Positions 1-10,513 of a DNA stretch of 64,000 nt are shown here, one piece after another (within the stretch, counting starts at the first letter, position 1; each line of letters begins with the position of its first letter). A program made the position numbers and the translations under genes. The notes under the pieces were generated by a model. That model worked only from the letters and a program-made list of their open reading frames with translations. It was not told where the DNA came from and ran no database searches. This stretch comes from Solenopsis invicta (lineage: Eukaryota; Arthropoda; Insecta; Hymenoptera; Formicidae). The DNA is taken from contig NC_052668.1 in the NCBI RefSeq assembly GCF_016802725.1, forward strand, positions 15,047,001 to 15,111,000, given 5' to 3'.

Positions 1-919
1 CTCCCGCGCTTGACGACAATTTCACACGACGCATCACCGCGGCCGCGTACACGCCGCGAATCCGCAAACTTTCCTTTAATAAAACGGCGTGGCGGTGTAA
101 GCACTTACCTCGAACCGTGAGACAGGTGACGGCGGCCGGACACTTTTGAGATGATCTCCGCTCTGCGCACACTCCTCGCGCTGCGCACGTAAATGAGCGC
201 TGCCAACTACACGACGGAAAGACAGTGGACGGTTTCTACGCGTATGTGGGACGCAGACGGACAATGCTAGGGAGTAAAATATCTCGCGCGTTGACCAATC
301 AACGTTCGATTTTATCGGAAATAATGTATGCTTGGTGAGAGACGATTGGCTGTTGCGAGGACCCATCTGCGCTGAGCGATTTTTAGATCCTGTGCGCAAG
401 GAGCCATAAATCCTAGTAACGGTTTTGCCAATAGGTGTTTCTCTATAACAATTTATACGGTTTTCAAATAAATTATGTGGTTGATTGTGTATTACAAAAT
501 TGAATGAAAATAACAAAAATGAATAAAATCACTAGAAATTCTAAATATTCTGGGAAATTGTTTATATTTGTAATTTTTGTTAAATAGTTTAATAAACAAT
601 TAACTTTCAGATGTCAAGTTATACAATAAATGATAAAATTATAGCTTTGACGTATTGATTCAATACGTCGGGAATTTTGATAATACTTTAAGTGATACAT
701 ACATTTTTAATGATGTTAATTTGTATTGATATATTTTTACAAATATCTGTTTTTAATTTTTTTTTTCTAGTATCAATTGATGCGACTAGAAAAAAATAAG
801 ACACATGAAAAGATATATTAGTATTTATTACAGTGAAACCAAACAGTTTTTATTTCATTGGCAACTATTAAATATACATTCTCTGTAATAAAATATAACT
901 TTTTTTTCAGAATAAATTA
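1..919. other. CpG-rich left edge with possible minus-strand 5' exon, then AT-rich spacer
   Basis: Positions 1-420 are clearly richer in CG dinucleotides than the rest of the window, as at an insect promoter. On the minus strand a good splice donor (GAG|GTAAGTG, exon side ending at 109) follows a GC-rich stretch that could be a non-coding first exon of a gene lying to the left of the window. The open frame at 76-516 on the minus strand resembles no protein family I know and is probably chance. Positions 420-919 are AT-rich; they contain the 3' flank of the minus-strand gene at 920 and nothing else I recognise. Confidence 0.3.
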
Positions 920-3345
920 TTAGAAACGATTATTTTTAATAGAATTCGCCTGAAACTTATGAACAGCAGTTTCTATTATGTACGTTAACAATTTGTTAAT
1001 CATCACCTTCATCGGCCATCTAGGGCTGTACGGTGTTTCATCCAATACCTCTTTATACAACGTACCCTGTGACGTCATATGATACACCGATTGCAATGTA
1101 ATTTGCGGTTTCTCTTTCGGGAATATTGAAGGAAGATGAAATTGTACGATAAAATGAAAATCTCGATATTCCAGTAGAATAGTAATCCAATTAAACTCTA
1201 TTGCATCGTATTCTAGTACGCTACCGCGCTGTAATACAATTAGAACCGTGATAAACTGCTTTCTGTTTTCAAAACATTGAACTACCATATTTATCTGCAA
1301 CAGAGAATACATATTTTTTGCAAATTGAGCAATCCTGTAAAACATGTGTAAGAAATATGAGAAATTACATACTTTTTCTTCTATGAATTTTATCACTTCG
1401 GGAACATAATCCATTAGATATTTGTTGGGTGGTAATGGTGGAATATGCAAAGTTTCCGAACCACCGAAAGCATCCTCCAGAGTCTTGGTTAAGTAAAGTT
1501 GGGACGAAATACGATTCCAATCTGGACCATAAAATGTAACTAGGAGCATTGCTTCTTCATTTTGCGATTTATTAATACGCGGAGGTAATCGAGAACAATC
1601 CACACATATGCGTATTAAAAATTTTGCTTCCATAGGTTTTGATCCTAGCGGTAACATCATCACTTCTATATCATCTTTACATATTTCCGTTTCGCCAACA
1701 AGTGTACTGTATTCAAACTGCAATCGATCTCCCTGTTTTCCAAGTAACTCTACCTGAAAATTAAAAAAAACTAGTTTTGTCCACATATACTTGAATATCA
1801 CATATCTATATTTTACATTCTATAGAATGTATTGAATATCATATTCATTGCTATACAATCAAAAAGAGCTAAACATAGAAAAATACATACTATAAATTAA
1901 GTAATTACTTATTTTAAATATTTCATGTATCCACAAATCAATAATAAAAATCAAATTTATTCAAAATATATTCTAAATCCTAGTAATTTAATATTTTAAT
2001 CAATATTAAATTAAAGCAAAAATTCAATTTGTTTATTATTCTGATTTTTCTTCAATAAAACTTTATAATATTCTTTGAAAGAGATAAATTCTTTTTTTTT
2101 AATACATCTCAAGTAGCAAACAATATTTTTAAAAATGTTTTTAAAACACTTAAAAAAACATTTTTAAAAATGTTTAAAAAATGGCTTAATTCTTCTTTAT
2201 TTCACTAAAATAAAAAATTTATTTTGATGAAAGGATAATTTTTAACGTTTGGGAAACATTGATTTCAACATGAAAAAAATTCTTTAATATCAAATAAATA
2301 TTTTTAAAATGTTTTAAAAACATTTGATATTAAAGGATATATTTTTTCAATTGTTGAAATATATATTTCAAATGTTTAAAATTATTGTTTGCTACTTGGA
2401 ATAATAATGAATTTTTATAAAAATTGTGATAAATATGTTTTAAGACTATTAAGACAATTTTAAGAATGTTTTGATTGTGGCACAAAGAGTCATGTGCATA
2501 TGTTTTCTGTGCCAAATTCAGATTCAAATCTCATTAATCAGAAACATCTAATTTTAATTAATTGCTACCTCTCGGAAGGAAATGGCAAACCACCGAGAGT
2601 ATCTTGTCAAAACAACTCTTCTAAATTAGGCTGTTCAAAACCAGCATTTAAATTGTAGATCTCATATATCTATGTAAATTGTAAAAACGGATACCACAGA
2701 AATATGTTGAGGGGTTGACTACATTCTGACAAGAGCTAAGGACTAAAAAGAAATTAAGATAATATTCTTTGTTAAAAATAACTATTAATTAAAGAAAAAA
2801 AAAATAAATTAAGCAATTATTTTTTTCAATAGATATTTTTCTGTGTATACATAATGACAATTACAGCTTACCTGATGTTCCTTGTAATACAGTAACAATT
2901 CATGTAGCACATTAAGCAATGCATCGGTATCATTAGGATTCCATTTCACAAGACTAGGTACTCGAGTAGATAAAATATCAATGTCTGGATCCATTAAAAA
3001 ATTTTGATCATTAAATATGAAGTCTGGACCCATCTCTGGGAATTGAGAATCAAACAGTATGTTCCATGCAAGGTGTTCCCCAGCATAGGGAATTGATAAT
3101 TTGAAACAATCATTTTTGCTTCTGTCACAACTCGACGAGACTGAATCCAATTTTATTAGATGACAAATACCTTGAAACAATGCAATATATTCATTAAAAA
3201 AAGACAATTTTTATGACATCAAACGCAAGTGAAATAAAGATTAATAAATAATTTTACCTAGTCTCTTGGTTTGTAAAACACGCTTCAAAAGTGGTTCTAT
3301 GTACGAGTCTATGGTGCTCAATAAAGGATGTTGTTGATTTAGCAT
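920..3345 (-). CDS. BABAM2: BRISC and BRCA1-A complex member 2 (BRE/BRCC45)
   Basis: This is a scaffold subunit of the BRISC/BRCA1-A deubiquitinase complexes, which hold the K63-specific protease BRCC36 and act in DNA-damage signalling and cytoplasmic deubiquitination. Four coding exons join in frame: 3345-3258, 3170-2872, 1753-1373 and 1294-920, giving 380 aa (human protein 383 aa). Recognisable blocks in family order are IPYAGEHLAWNILFDSQFPE and PDFIFND in exon 2, GGSETLHIPPLPP and MDYVPEV in exon 3, and LQSVYHMTSQG and YSPRWP in exon 4. The family folds as two UEV-like domains without a catalytic cysteine. The start is the ATG beginning MLNQQHPLLS, which matches the conserved N-terminal helix. 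Intron 3 is only 78 bp; reading through it gives a false insertion. Intron 2 (1754-2871) carries an inverted-repeat element. The four phases agree, so the gene looks intact. Confidence 0.95.
2110..2398. repeat. Inverted-repeat (MITE-like) element in BABAM2 intron 2
   Basis: The ends are inverted copies of CAAGTAGCAAACAATA (left at 2110, right ending at 2398). The interior is made of AT-rich sub-repeats such as TTTTTAAAAATGTTT. Nothing coding is seen. No clear target-site duplication is visible, so the superfamily is unassigned. Confidence 0.6.
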
Positions 3346-3976
3346 CTTATTGTCAAAGAAAGAATTATTATCGCATAATCAAAGATAAGTGGAAGAAGTC
3401 AATATTCCTCTACTTCAAAACGATTTTTCAAGAAAGTTTCAAATAACTTTTGTTTAATAATATTTCGTATACGTCAAGACGATTTTTGTTACATATTATC
3501 CTTTTTCAGAGAACTGACATTTAACAACAATGGTTCAATGTTCTTCGCACTTATATTTCAGATAGTGATTTTTGAGAACTTGTAAGAAACGCGAAATGTA
3601 ACATCTCTAACGATTTCAACAGAGTTTATGTATACACATTATATGTGATACAATAAACAACGTAATTAAATTTCAATCTTTAACCGGTGCTACGAGATTC
3701 TAATTATTTTAACGATTTAATTCAGATTAACGTTAATTTCGACGAATTCGTTGTATCTTCCTTCTTGCTTTATATTATGACTGAATACAAATAAAAAAGA
3801 CAGAAGAGAAACATTTCATAAAATCCAATTAGCTGCAGCCATAGAACTTACGAATATTATAGAAAAGTTCGCGTCATCGATGGGTGCTATTACACATATC
3901 CGATGACGAGTTTGTCGGACATAGTGATTGGCTGCCGATAGGTACCCAAGTGGGGGATATCCGTCGGATAGTTATT

Positions 3977-4127
3977 AAAGGCCTCTTACTAATCTCGGTT
4001 TAAAGCTAACCGAGAGATTAGTCCATTGGAATTGACCAATCGTATTGCCTATTGTGTAAAATAACAAATGCGATTGGTCAATTCCAACGGACAAACCGAT
4101 TGCTTAGATTGGTGAAAGAGGCCCTAA
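3977..4127. repeat. Foldback element 1
   Basis: A near-complete palindrome of about 150 bp. The outer ends are AAGGCCTCTTACTAATCT and the inverse of GATTGGTGAAAGAGGCC; the inner arms carry GGAATTGACCAATCG and its complement CGATTGGTCAATTCC. The arms have drifted by a few substitutions, so this is not an assembly artefact of one strand. Confidence 0.7.
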
Positions 4128-4130
4128 TGG

Positions 4131-4493
4131 GGTGCATTCATTTATGCAGTGGTTAGCGCAGCCACTGCTCTTTGATGGTTTTTGGAATGTAGACTTGCTT
4201 ATCGAGCGGCGAACGTAATTGGTTGATCCACAGATAAGAATCAATGGGAGGGTCCCAGTTGCGTACAGACCCAATTGGACACCACCAATTATTAGCGGCC
4301 GATGCCTAGAATATTTCCATTGGTTGGGTTAAATTAGATTACGTGATTGGTCGTGTCTAATCGAGTCTGTGCGCATCTGGGACCCTCCCAGAACCAATTA
4401 CGTTTGCCGATGAGCAAATCTACATTCCAAAAACTATCGAAGAGCAGTGGCTGTGCTAACCACTGCATAAACAAATGCATCCATAGCGTTTTC
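4131..4493. repeat. Foldback element 2
   Basis: Long imperfect inverted repeat with arms of roughly 130-150 bp. Left-arm landmarks are TGCAGTGGTTAGCGCAGCCA, TTTTTGGAATGTAGA and GGGAGGGTCCCAG. The right arm holds their complements in reverse order (CTGGGACCCTCCCA, TCTACATTCCAAAAA, TGGCTGTGCTAACCACTGCA). It is non-coding and consistent with a MITE. Confidence 0.7.
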
Positions 4494-4701
4494 GAGTGCA
4501 TTGGGTTTTACCTGGAAGCATCCAATTAGGACGTCCAATCGCCGGTCTAATTGGACGATTCCGGCAAATGGCGTCAAACCTGGGTTAAAACCCACTACAC
4601 ACGAAAACGCTATAAATTTTTGTCGGACTGAAGTCGGGTAGTTATAAACTTCATATGATAAATTAGATTCGATATTCAGTTTTGGGAGTGAAGAGGAATG
4701 G

Positions 4702-4919
4702 TCGTATGTACACCCAAGGACTTTGATTCTGTCCATGGGGAAATTTTCCAAACTGAGAAATCGCTATCTTTCTACATACTTACAGTTCATGATTAACGTA
4801 ACGACCAATAAGCTCTAGTCGTTTCATTAATCATGAACTGCGAGTATGTAGAAAGTGGTGACTTCTCAGTTTGGAAAATTTTCCCATGGACAGAATCAAA
4901 GTCCTTGGGTGTACATACC
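4702..4919. repeat. Foldback element 3
   Basis: Inverted repeat with about 95-bp arms. The left arm contains GTACACCCAAGGACTTTGAT and CCATGGGGAAATTTTCC; the right arm contains GGAAAATTTTCCCATGG and ATCAAAGTCCTTGGGTGTAC. The central loop is short (about 25 bp). It lies 209 bp beyond foldback element 2. Confidence 0.7.
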
Positions 4920-5876
4920 TAAAGGCTGCATTTAGCAGAAAAAGGACGTTTTTCATTTAAAGGCACAAGTTGACACAATATTCTATCTTTTTTTAGTATT
5001 CAATTTTGTAACAAAGGTAGAACGATGTTTCCAAAGTAGCTTTGCAATTGTTGTAAGATTCTTTAACATGATTGATTTTTATTCATTTAAATCCGGTAAG
5101 AATTAAAGACGAGAACTAATCGTATCAAACGGCTTCAATTATATTTTAAAACTCATTTAAATTTTGTACAAAAATTTTGTTTAATTTATTTAACCAACAG
5201 TTAATTGCGTTGTTTAAAAATAATTAAAATTATTTGATTGATTATCAAATATTTTCAATTCCATTTAAGAGCTTTTATACGAAATATACAAACGATTTCA
5301 TAAGAAAATTAGAAAAATTTTTAATTGTCAGCTGAGTTGTCCATAAATAATCCGTTTGTTTTCTGTTCCTGAACTCTCTAAATAAGTGTACACTTAAAAT
5401 GAAATAGATAAATGTTTCAAAGTTAGCGAAAGCAAGAAAGAACGTTCCAGTGCAGTCTAGTGCAGGAATAGAAAACAAGCCTAATATCGAATGACGTTTA
5501 AACATATCTGGTAACTTTTAATTTCTTTAATTTGCAACACTGGCAAAGAACTGTTAGTTCTATTTCACAGTTGCACGGATGTGACACCTTCTGTACTCAG
5601 AATGAAATCGGTATGTCCATGAGTGTGACAGAGAGAAAAAAGATTATTTTTAATTGAAAATTCAGAAGGCAAGAAAAAGAAGAGAGACGAAAAAGTGCTG
5701 GAAAGTGCAGAAGTGCTGCTACAAGACAGAGTTTTTACAACATATGTTACAGGTCAAAGTCCGGCGTTTCGTGGTTACTGTTGCTCCGACCACCTCCGAC
5801 GGTTCCGACAGGCTCTCGATAATACATAAAACAATAATTGAAAAAAAGAAAGTATTAAATATCACATTCGCACAAT

Positions 5877-8663
5877 ATGTTTCCTCTTCTGAAAAACTGT
5901 CTCGTCGCAAGACAGGGAATTGTCAATTATGGTAAGGAAACTAATTTTCCTTTAAAATTCCAATCAATTAAATATTACGTCTAAATTAGAATAGGACGTA
6001 GATTTTGATACTGGTACAAAGTCCATAGAGTCACATTAGGAATGATATATTTATACCCAGCTTAATTTTCTTTTACTTGTGCAATACATAATTGCATATA
6101 AATATGTGTTATTTTTATATTTTACACTTCTATAGCAATATTTATACAATATATTTGACTAATTTTAACTCAATGTATGCTTGTACTTTATGTTTGCTCT
6201 ATTTTGTATAATATAGAAAAATATGTATTTATATTAATGTATTATTAATACAATATATTTTTTTAATGTTACTTTAGCAGAAGCTCTTATCCGTTATTCT
6301 GGAATTTCTGCAAACAAGGCTTATTCCACAAAGAGCGATAATGTCTCAAAAAATATTGTATTCGTCGATGGTGTACGCACTCCATTTTTACAATCTGGTA
6401 CTTATTATAAGAATCTTCTGGCATATGATCTTGCAAGACATTCATTGGTGTAAGTCAATATCATTTTGATATATTAACATGTTAATAATCACATAACTCT
6501 AAATATTACTTACAAAATGATTTTAAAAAATTTATTTATATTCTATATTTTTAAAAAAAGTTATTCTGTATTCTATTTTCTAATTGTAAATGTTAATTTT
6601 TAATTATTTTTGTTACTTTATAGGAGCTTGCAAAAGAAAGTTGGATTCCCCAAAGAGATAGTTGATTACATTGTCTATGGCACAGTGATGCAAGAAGTGC
6701 GAACTTCTAATATTGGAAGAGAAGCTGCTCTAGCCGCAGGATATAGTGAACACACTCCCGCGCATACAGTAACGATGGCTTGTATTAGCAGTAATCAGGC
6801 TATTACCACTGGTATGGGTTTAATCGCGTGTGGCGTTTACGATGCCATTGTGGCAGGAGGAGTAGAATTTATGTCAGATATTCCAATTCGACATAGTCGG
6901 TCCATGAGGTCTCTGATGCTGCAAGCCAATAAAGCAAAAACCTTGCAAAACAAATTGGCTCTCTTAGCCAGTATCAGACCAGGTCATTTCATACCAGATG
7001 TAAGTTGATTAATTTGCTCTAGATCTTTTTTTAATACAAAATCAGGGATGTGAAGCATTAGAAATAATGTGTCACCGTTACTTTTATTGGATTGGAACAA
7101 AAGTTTGTAACGTTTTTAAAAACAATGTTTAGATATTTATACATAAATTTATTGATGTTACATATTTAATGATGTTATAATTTTTTATAATGGTAATGAT
7201 AACGTCAGGATTAGAATAGTCCCTTTTTGACAAGTAATTTGTTACTATTACGTGTTACTCATTGAAAAAGTAATTCATTAGTTGATTCTTCATGTAACGA
7301 GTAAAAGTTATTAATGTTATAAATAACTGTGGCCTTATTATTTTGAAATATTGTAACATTACTAAATTTTTATTATAAAAAAGTACTAGCAATGGCGTTA
7401 CTTGTAACATTTGTTACTTCTCATTTCTGAAAATAATGTATATATTTTACATAAAAATTTTTAATATATATAAAAATAATGAAATTTTTGTTTCATTGAT
7501 TTTTTAAATGTCTTATATAAGAATTTATATATATACAGCTACCAGCTGTGGCAGAGTTTTCAACTGGTGAAACTATGGGACACAGCGGGGATCGTTTAGC
7601 AGCAGCGTTTGGCGTGACGCGCAAAGAACAAGACGATTACGCATTGCGCTCTCATACTTTAGCCGCGCGAGCGCAGCAACAAGGATTGTTATCAGATGTA
7701 GCACCTTATAAAGGTACATTAACATTTAATTTATAATTTTTCAATGTTCTCAAAAAACAATCTTTAACTTATACATTTATACATTTATGCTTGTGTATTA
7801 ATATCCCGTTTTACTTTTCTGCATTGCAGTTCCGAATGTTGACAAAGTTGTTGATAAGGACAATGGTATTCGCGTATCTACAGAAGAGCAATTAGCAAAG
7901 TTGAAACCTGCGTTTGTTAAGCCTTATGGAACAGTCACCGCGGCTAATGCTTCGTTTTTAACCGATGGTGCATCAGCAGCGTTAATAATGAGTGAAGAGA
8001 AAGCTCTTCAACTTGGCTTGAAACCTAAGGCGTACCTACGAAACTTCACTTATGTATCCCAAGATCCAGTTGATCAACTGCTTCTAGGACCGACATATGC
8101 GATTCCGAAGGTATAAATTGCTATCATTTATTATTATTATTATATGTCACTCATAAGTTGAAATGTATAAAATAAAATTTTTATAAATAATTGCTTGTAG
8201 ATTCTGGACAAGGCAAAATTATCCTTGAAAGATATAGGAGTATGGGAGATACACGAAGCGTTTGCCGGACAAATCTGCGCCAATCTGAGGGCAATGGATT
8301 CCGATTTGTTTGCGCAGAAGTATTTGAAGAGGAGTTCAAAAGTCGGATTACCGGATATAAACAAGTGGAATGCTTGGGGAGGATCTCTGTCGATTGGTCA
8401 TCCATTTGCTGCCACTGGAGTACGATTGGCGACACACACTGCTAATCGACTTATTAAAGAGGATCAACAATTCGGCCTTATCGCGGCCTGTGCTGCTGGT
8501 GGACAAGTAAATTCTAAAGCCTTATATTATTTAAATATATATATAAAATAATTTGATATTTAACGATCTTCATTGGATATAAATTTTCTTTTTGAACTTG
8601 TAACTCTATTTTTTTTAGGGAGTTGGTATGATTATGGAAAGATACCCTGGTGCTGCAGTCTAA
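5877..8663 (+). CDS. HADHB: Mitochondrial trifunctional protein beta subunit (3-ketoacyl-CoA thiolase)
   Basis: This enzyme catalyses the last step of long-chain fatty-acid beta-oxidation, cleaving 3-ketoacyl-CoA with CoA to acetyl-CoA plus a shortened acyl-CoA, in complex with HADHA at the mitochondrial inner membrane. Seven exons join in frame: 5877-5931, 6278-6449, 6624-6999, 7539-7713, 7830-8110, 8201-8506 and 8619-8663, giving 469 aa (human 474). The thiolase nucleophile is the Cys of VTMACISSNQ near residue 129. The catalytic His is in GHPFAATG and the second active-site Cys in AACAAGGQ, both in exon 6. TPAHTVTMAC and ETMGHSGDRLAAAF are near-invariant family blocks. The N-terminus (MFPLLKNCLVARQG) has the basic, acid-free look of a mitochondrial leader and sets the start. 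The exon 2 acceptor could be 6278 or 6281, a one-residue difference. The C-terminal exon encodes GVGMIMERYPGAAV. Confidence 0.96.
7045..7430. repeat. Possible hAT-like non-autonomous element in HADHB intron 3
   Basis: The intron holds a stretch rich in GTTAC/GTAAC motifs in both orientations, with ends resembling CAGGGATG and the inverse CAGAAATG. The flanking eight bases do not match convincingly, so the boundaries and class are tentative. A comparable GTTAC-rich stretch occurs in OR5 intron 3 (about 40905-41680). Confidence 0.3.
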
Positions 8664-8885
8664 TCCTGCTTTTCCAAGAATACAATTGATATCTCCAGAT
8701 AAAAACGGACTGTTTTTATCTAACAAAGAAATAGCAAAATAATATTTTTCTACTCAAGAAAAGTATTCGATGTGGATCTTTTTTAAGAAAAAGTAATTTT
8801 CTATTAGTTGTTTATGTACAGAAATCATTAAATTATATAAAATCTCTTACAGAGTTTTATGAAATATAATTATCCTTCTCTCTTG

Positions 8886-10072
8886 CTAATCGAGTGAATT
8901 ATGCATGAAAGAAGGCAGCATATTCGCAGTTAGATGATGCCTCACACCACGATCCAATATATTCTTTATGTCCTGGCAACCTTGTAATGCGCGTTGCTTG
9001 AGTGCTTCTAAACGTGACAAATGTAATCTCTGTCCTGCTCCGTGTGCTACTACTATCAAACCATTTCCATTTACATCAATCTCATTATTCGTTTCTAGCA
9101 ATGCGACAACAGACAAAGTAACTCCTGGAGAGCACTCCTCTACATAATTCGCGTCTAGTACTCCCATCGCTAATGTTTTATCTTCGTCTTCTGTCGATGG
9201 TTTATTAATGAGAGTCACGGTACACCCAATGGCATAATTCTATAAATAGAAATTTATTATGTATATTATATACATATATAACAATTTATATTTTGTATTA
9301 AAAAAATAATTATCTCCTTAGACGCCAAACCTTGATTGGAATTCCAGCATCTATTAACGCGAGTGTTGCAGCGTTCACAGATACACAATAATCACTGCCA
9401 TCAACTTGTAGAACCTCTACAAAAACGTCAATTTGAGAACGTGGATAGAGCTCTAAGTGTATTATGGCCTCCATTGCATGGCGCAATTGCGCTGATCTCT
9501 CCTGCGACTTCCAGTCTCCTCTGGGTCTTCGCTTCCGTTCGCCAGAAGTAAAACTAAATACAGCCATACTGTACTGGCAATTTATGATAGCCTTTGTACT
9601 GCTCTTCGCTGAGCTGCTTTTTGGCTAATCACATAATAAAAGTAAACACTGTACAATGTAACTCAAGACAAAGTAAAGAGTAATAATATTCTAAAAAAAA
9701 TATAAAAGTGTAAAAATAGTTCAGAAGAATATAATGTAATAATCTATCCTTTATTAGATACAACCAACACAACATTCAAAAATGAAAAGCAAAATTCTAA
9801 AGCTTTATTTTTTTATCATTTTTAAAATAATTTTATTAAAATAATAATATCTTTTTTGTTATAATTTTGTAAAATAAGAGTAAACACTATACAATGCCTA
9901 CCTGACGAGGACCGTACACCGCGGTTAAAACCTTTGTGTTGCCTTGTTCTATGTACGCACTCCCGTCAGCCTGTCCGAACACTCCCATCCGCATACGGAT
10001 CTGCCTCAACTCTAACGCTCGTCTACCGTCAACGCGTAATCCACCGTGATCATCCTCCTGATTCGGCTCCAT
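8886..10072 (-). CDS. EXOSC4: Exosome complex component RRP41
   Basis: This is an RNase PH-fold subunit of the six-member ring of the RNA exosome, which threads RNA to the DIS3/RRP6 nucleases in nucleus and cytoplasm. Three exons join in frame: 10072-9902, 9624-9331 and 9239-8886, giving 272 aa (human 245). Diagnostic blocks are LRVDGRRALELRQIRMRMGV and GQADGSAYIEQGNTKVL in exon 1, INCQYSMAVFS, GERKRRPRGD and HPRSQID-like YPRSQIDVFVEVLQ in exon 2, and the NAATLALIDAGIPIK/NYAIGC junction between exons 2 and 3. Metazoan RRP41 lacks phosphorolytic activity; this is family knowledge. The start ATG gives MEPNQEDDHGG and is 442 bp from the divergent MUS81 start. The tail of the gene lies only 222 bp from the convergent end of HADHB. 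No frame breaks are seen. Confidence 0.95.
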
Positions 10073-10513
10073 TATATTTTACAAATTAAACTTAATTAAA
10101 ACAAGTTTTACCCGTTTTACCTAATCCTAACCTCTAACGTACTTCCTGTATTGTTTACACGCACACGCACATGGCGCAAATATGGATGGCATTGCCATCT
10201 ATAGAGGAATTTTCTAAATTAATGAAAGACGTCGAAAAAATGAAGCGGTAAACTCATATCGTGCGCATACCATACAAAATAAAACCTAACCTCATTTAAT
10301 TGTCAACAATCAGACAGTGATTGGAGAAATCAATTTATCTAAATTATCTTAACTTATTTATAAAATGATTGTATGACAACCTTAACATTTTAATTTACAA
10401 TGTGCAAAAATATTCAAGCCGAACGTTTGGTGTGCTCTCTGAGATTAGAAATCCGTTGCATTGTTGTTAGATAAGTATGAGATTCAAGAAGCGTTTAATT
10501 TACGTAGCCGAGA
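10073..10513. promoter_or_regulatory. Shared divergent promoter region of EXOSC4 and MUS81
   Basis: The two start codons are 441 bp apart and face away from each other, so promoter sequence for both must lie here. A 26-codon ATG reading frame (10171-10251, plus strand, MAQIWMALPSIEEF...) lies inside, and its end coincides with a possible donor (AAGCG|GTAAAC). It could be an upstream ORF or an alternative first exon; I do not recognise it. Confidence 0.55.

Larger units (their letters stand above)
3346..5876. other. Intergenic region between BABAM2 and HADHB: divergent promoters and palindromes
   Basis: The two flanking genes point away from each other, so both promoters must lie here. Positions 3346-3970 and 4930-5650 are AT-rich without recognised features. 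Positions 3977-4919 are filled by three foldback sequences listed separately. The 5650-5876 stretch is the likely 5' UTR of HADHB. Short open frames inside the palindromes (for example 4434-4751 on the minus strand) match no known family. Confidence 0.6.

Noticed and set aside
76..516. 146-residue open frame on the minus strand
   Set aside because: No resemblance to a known family, composition follows the local CpG-rich promoter, and it overlaps a better splice-donor interpretation.
4434..4751. 105-residue minus-strand open frame
   Set aside because: It spans parts of two palindromic elements and has no recognisable motif; open by chance.
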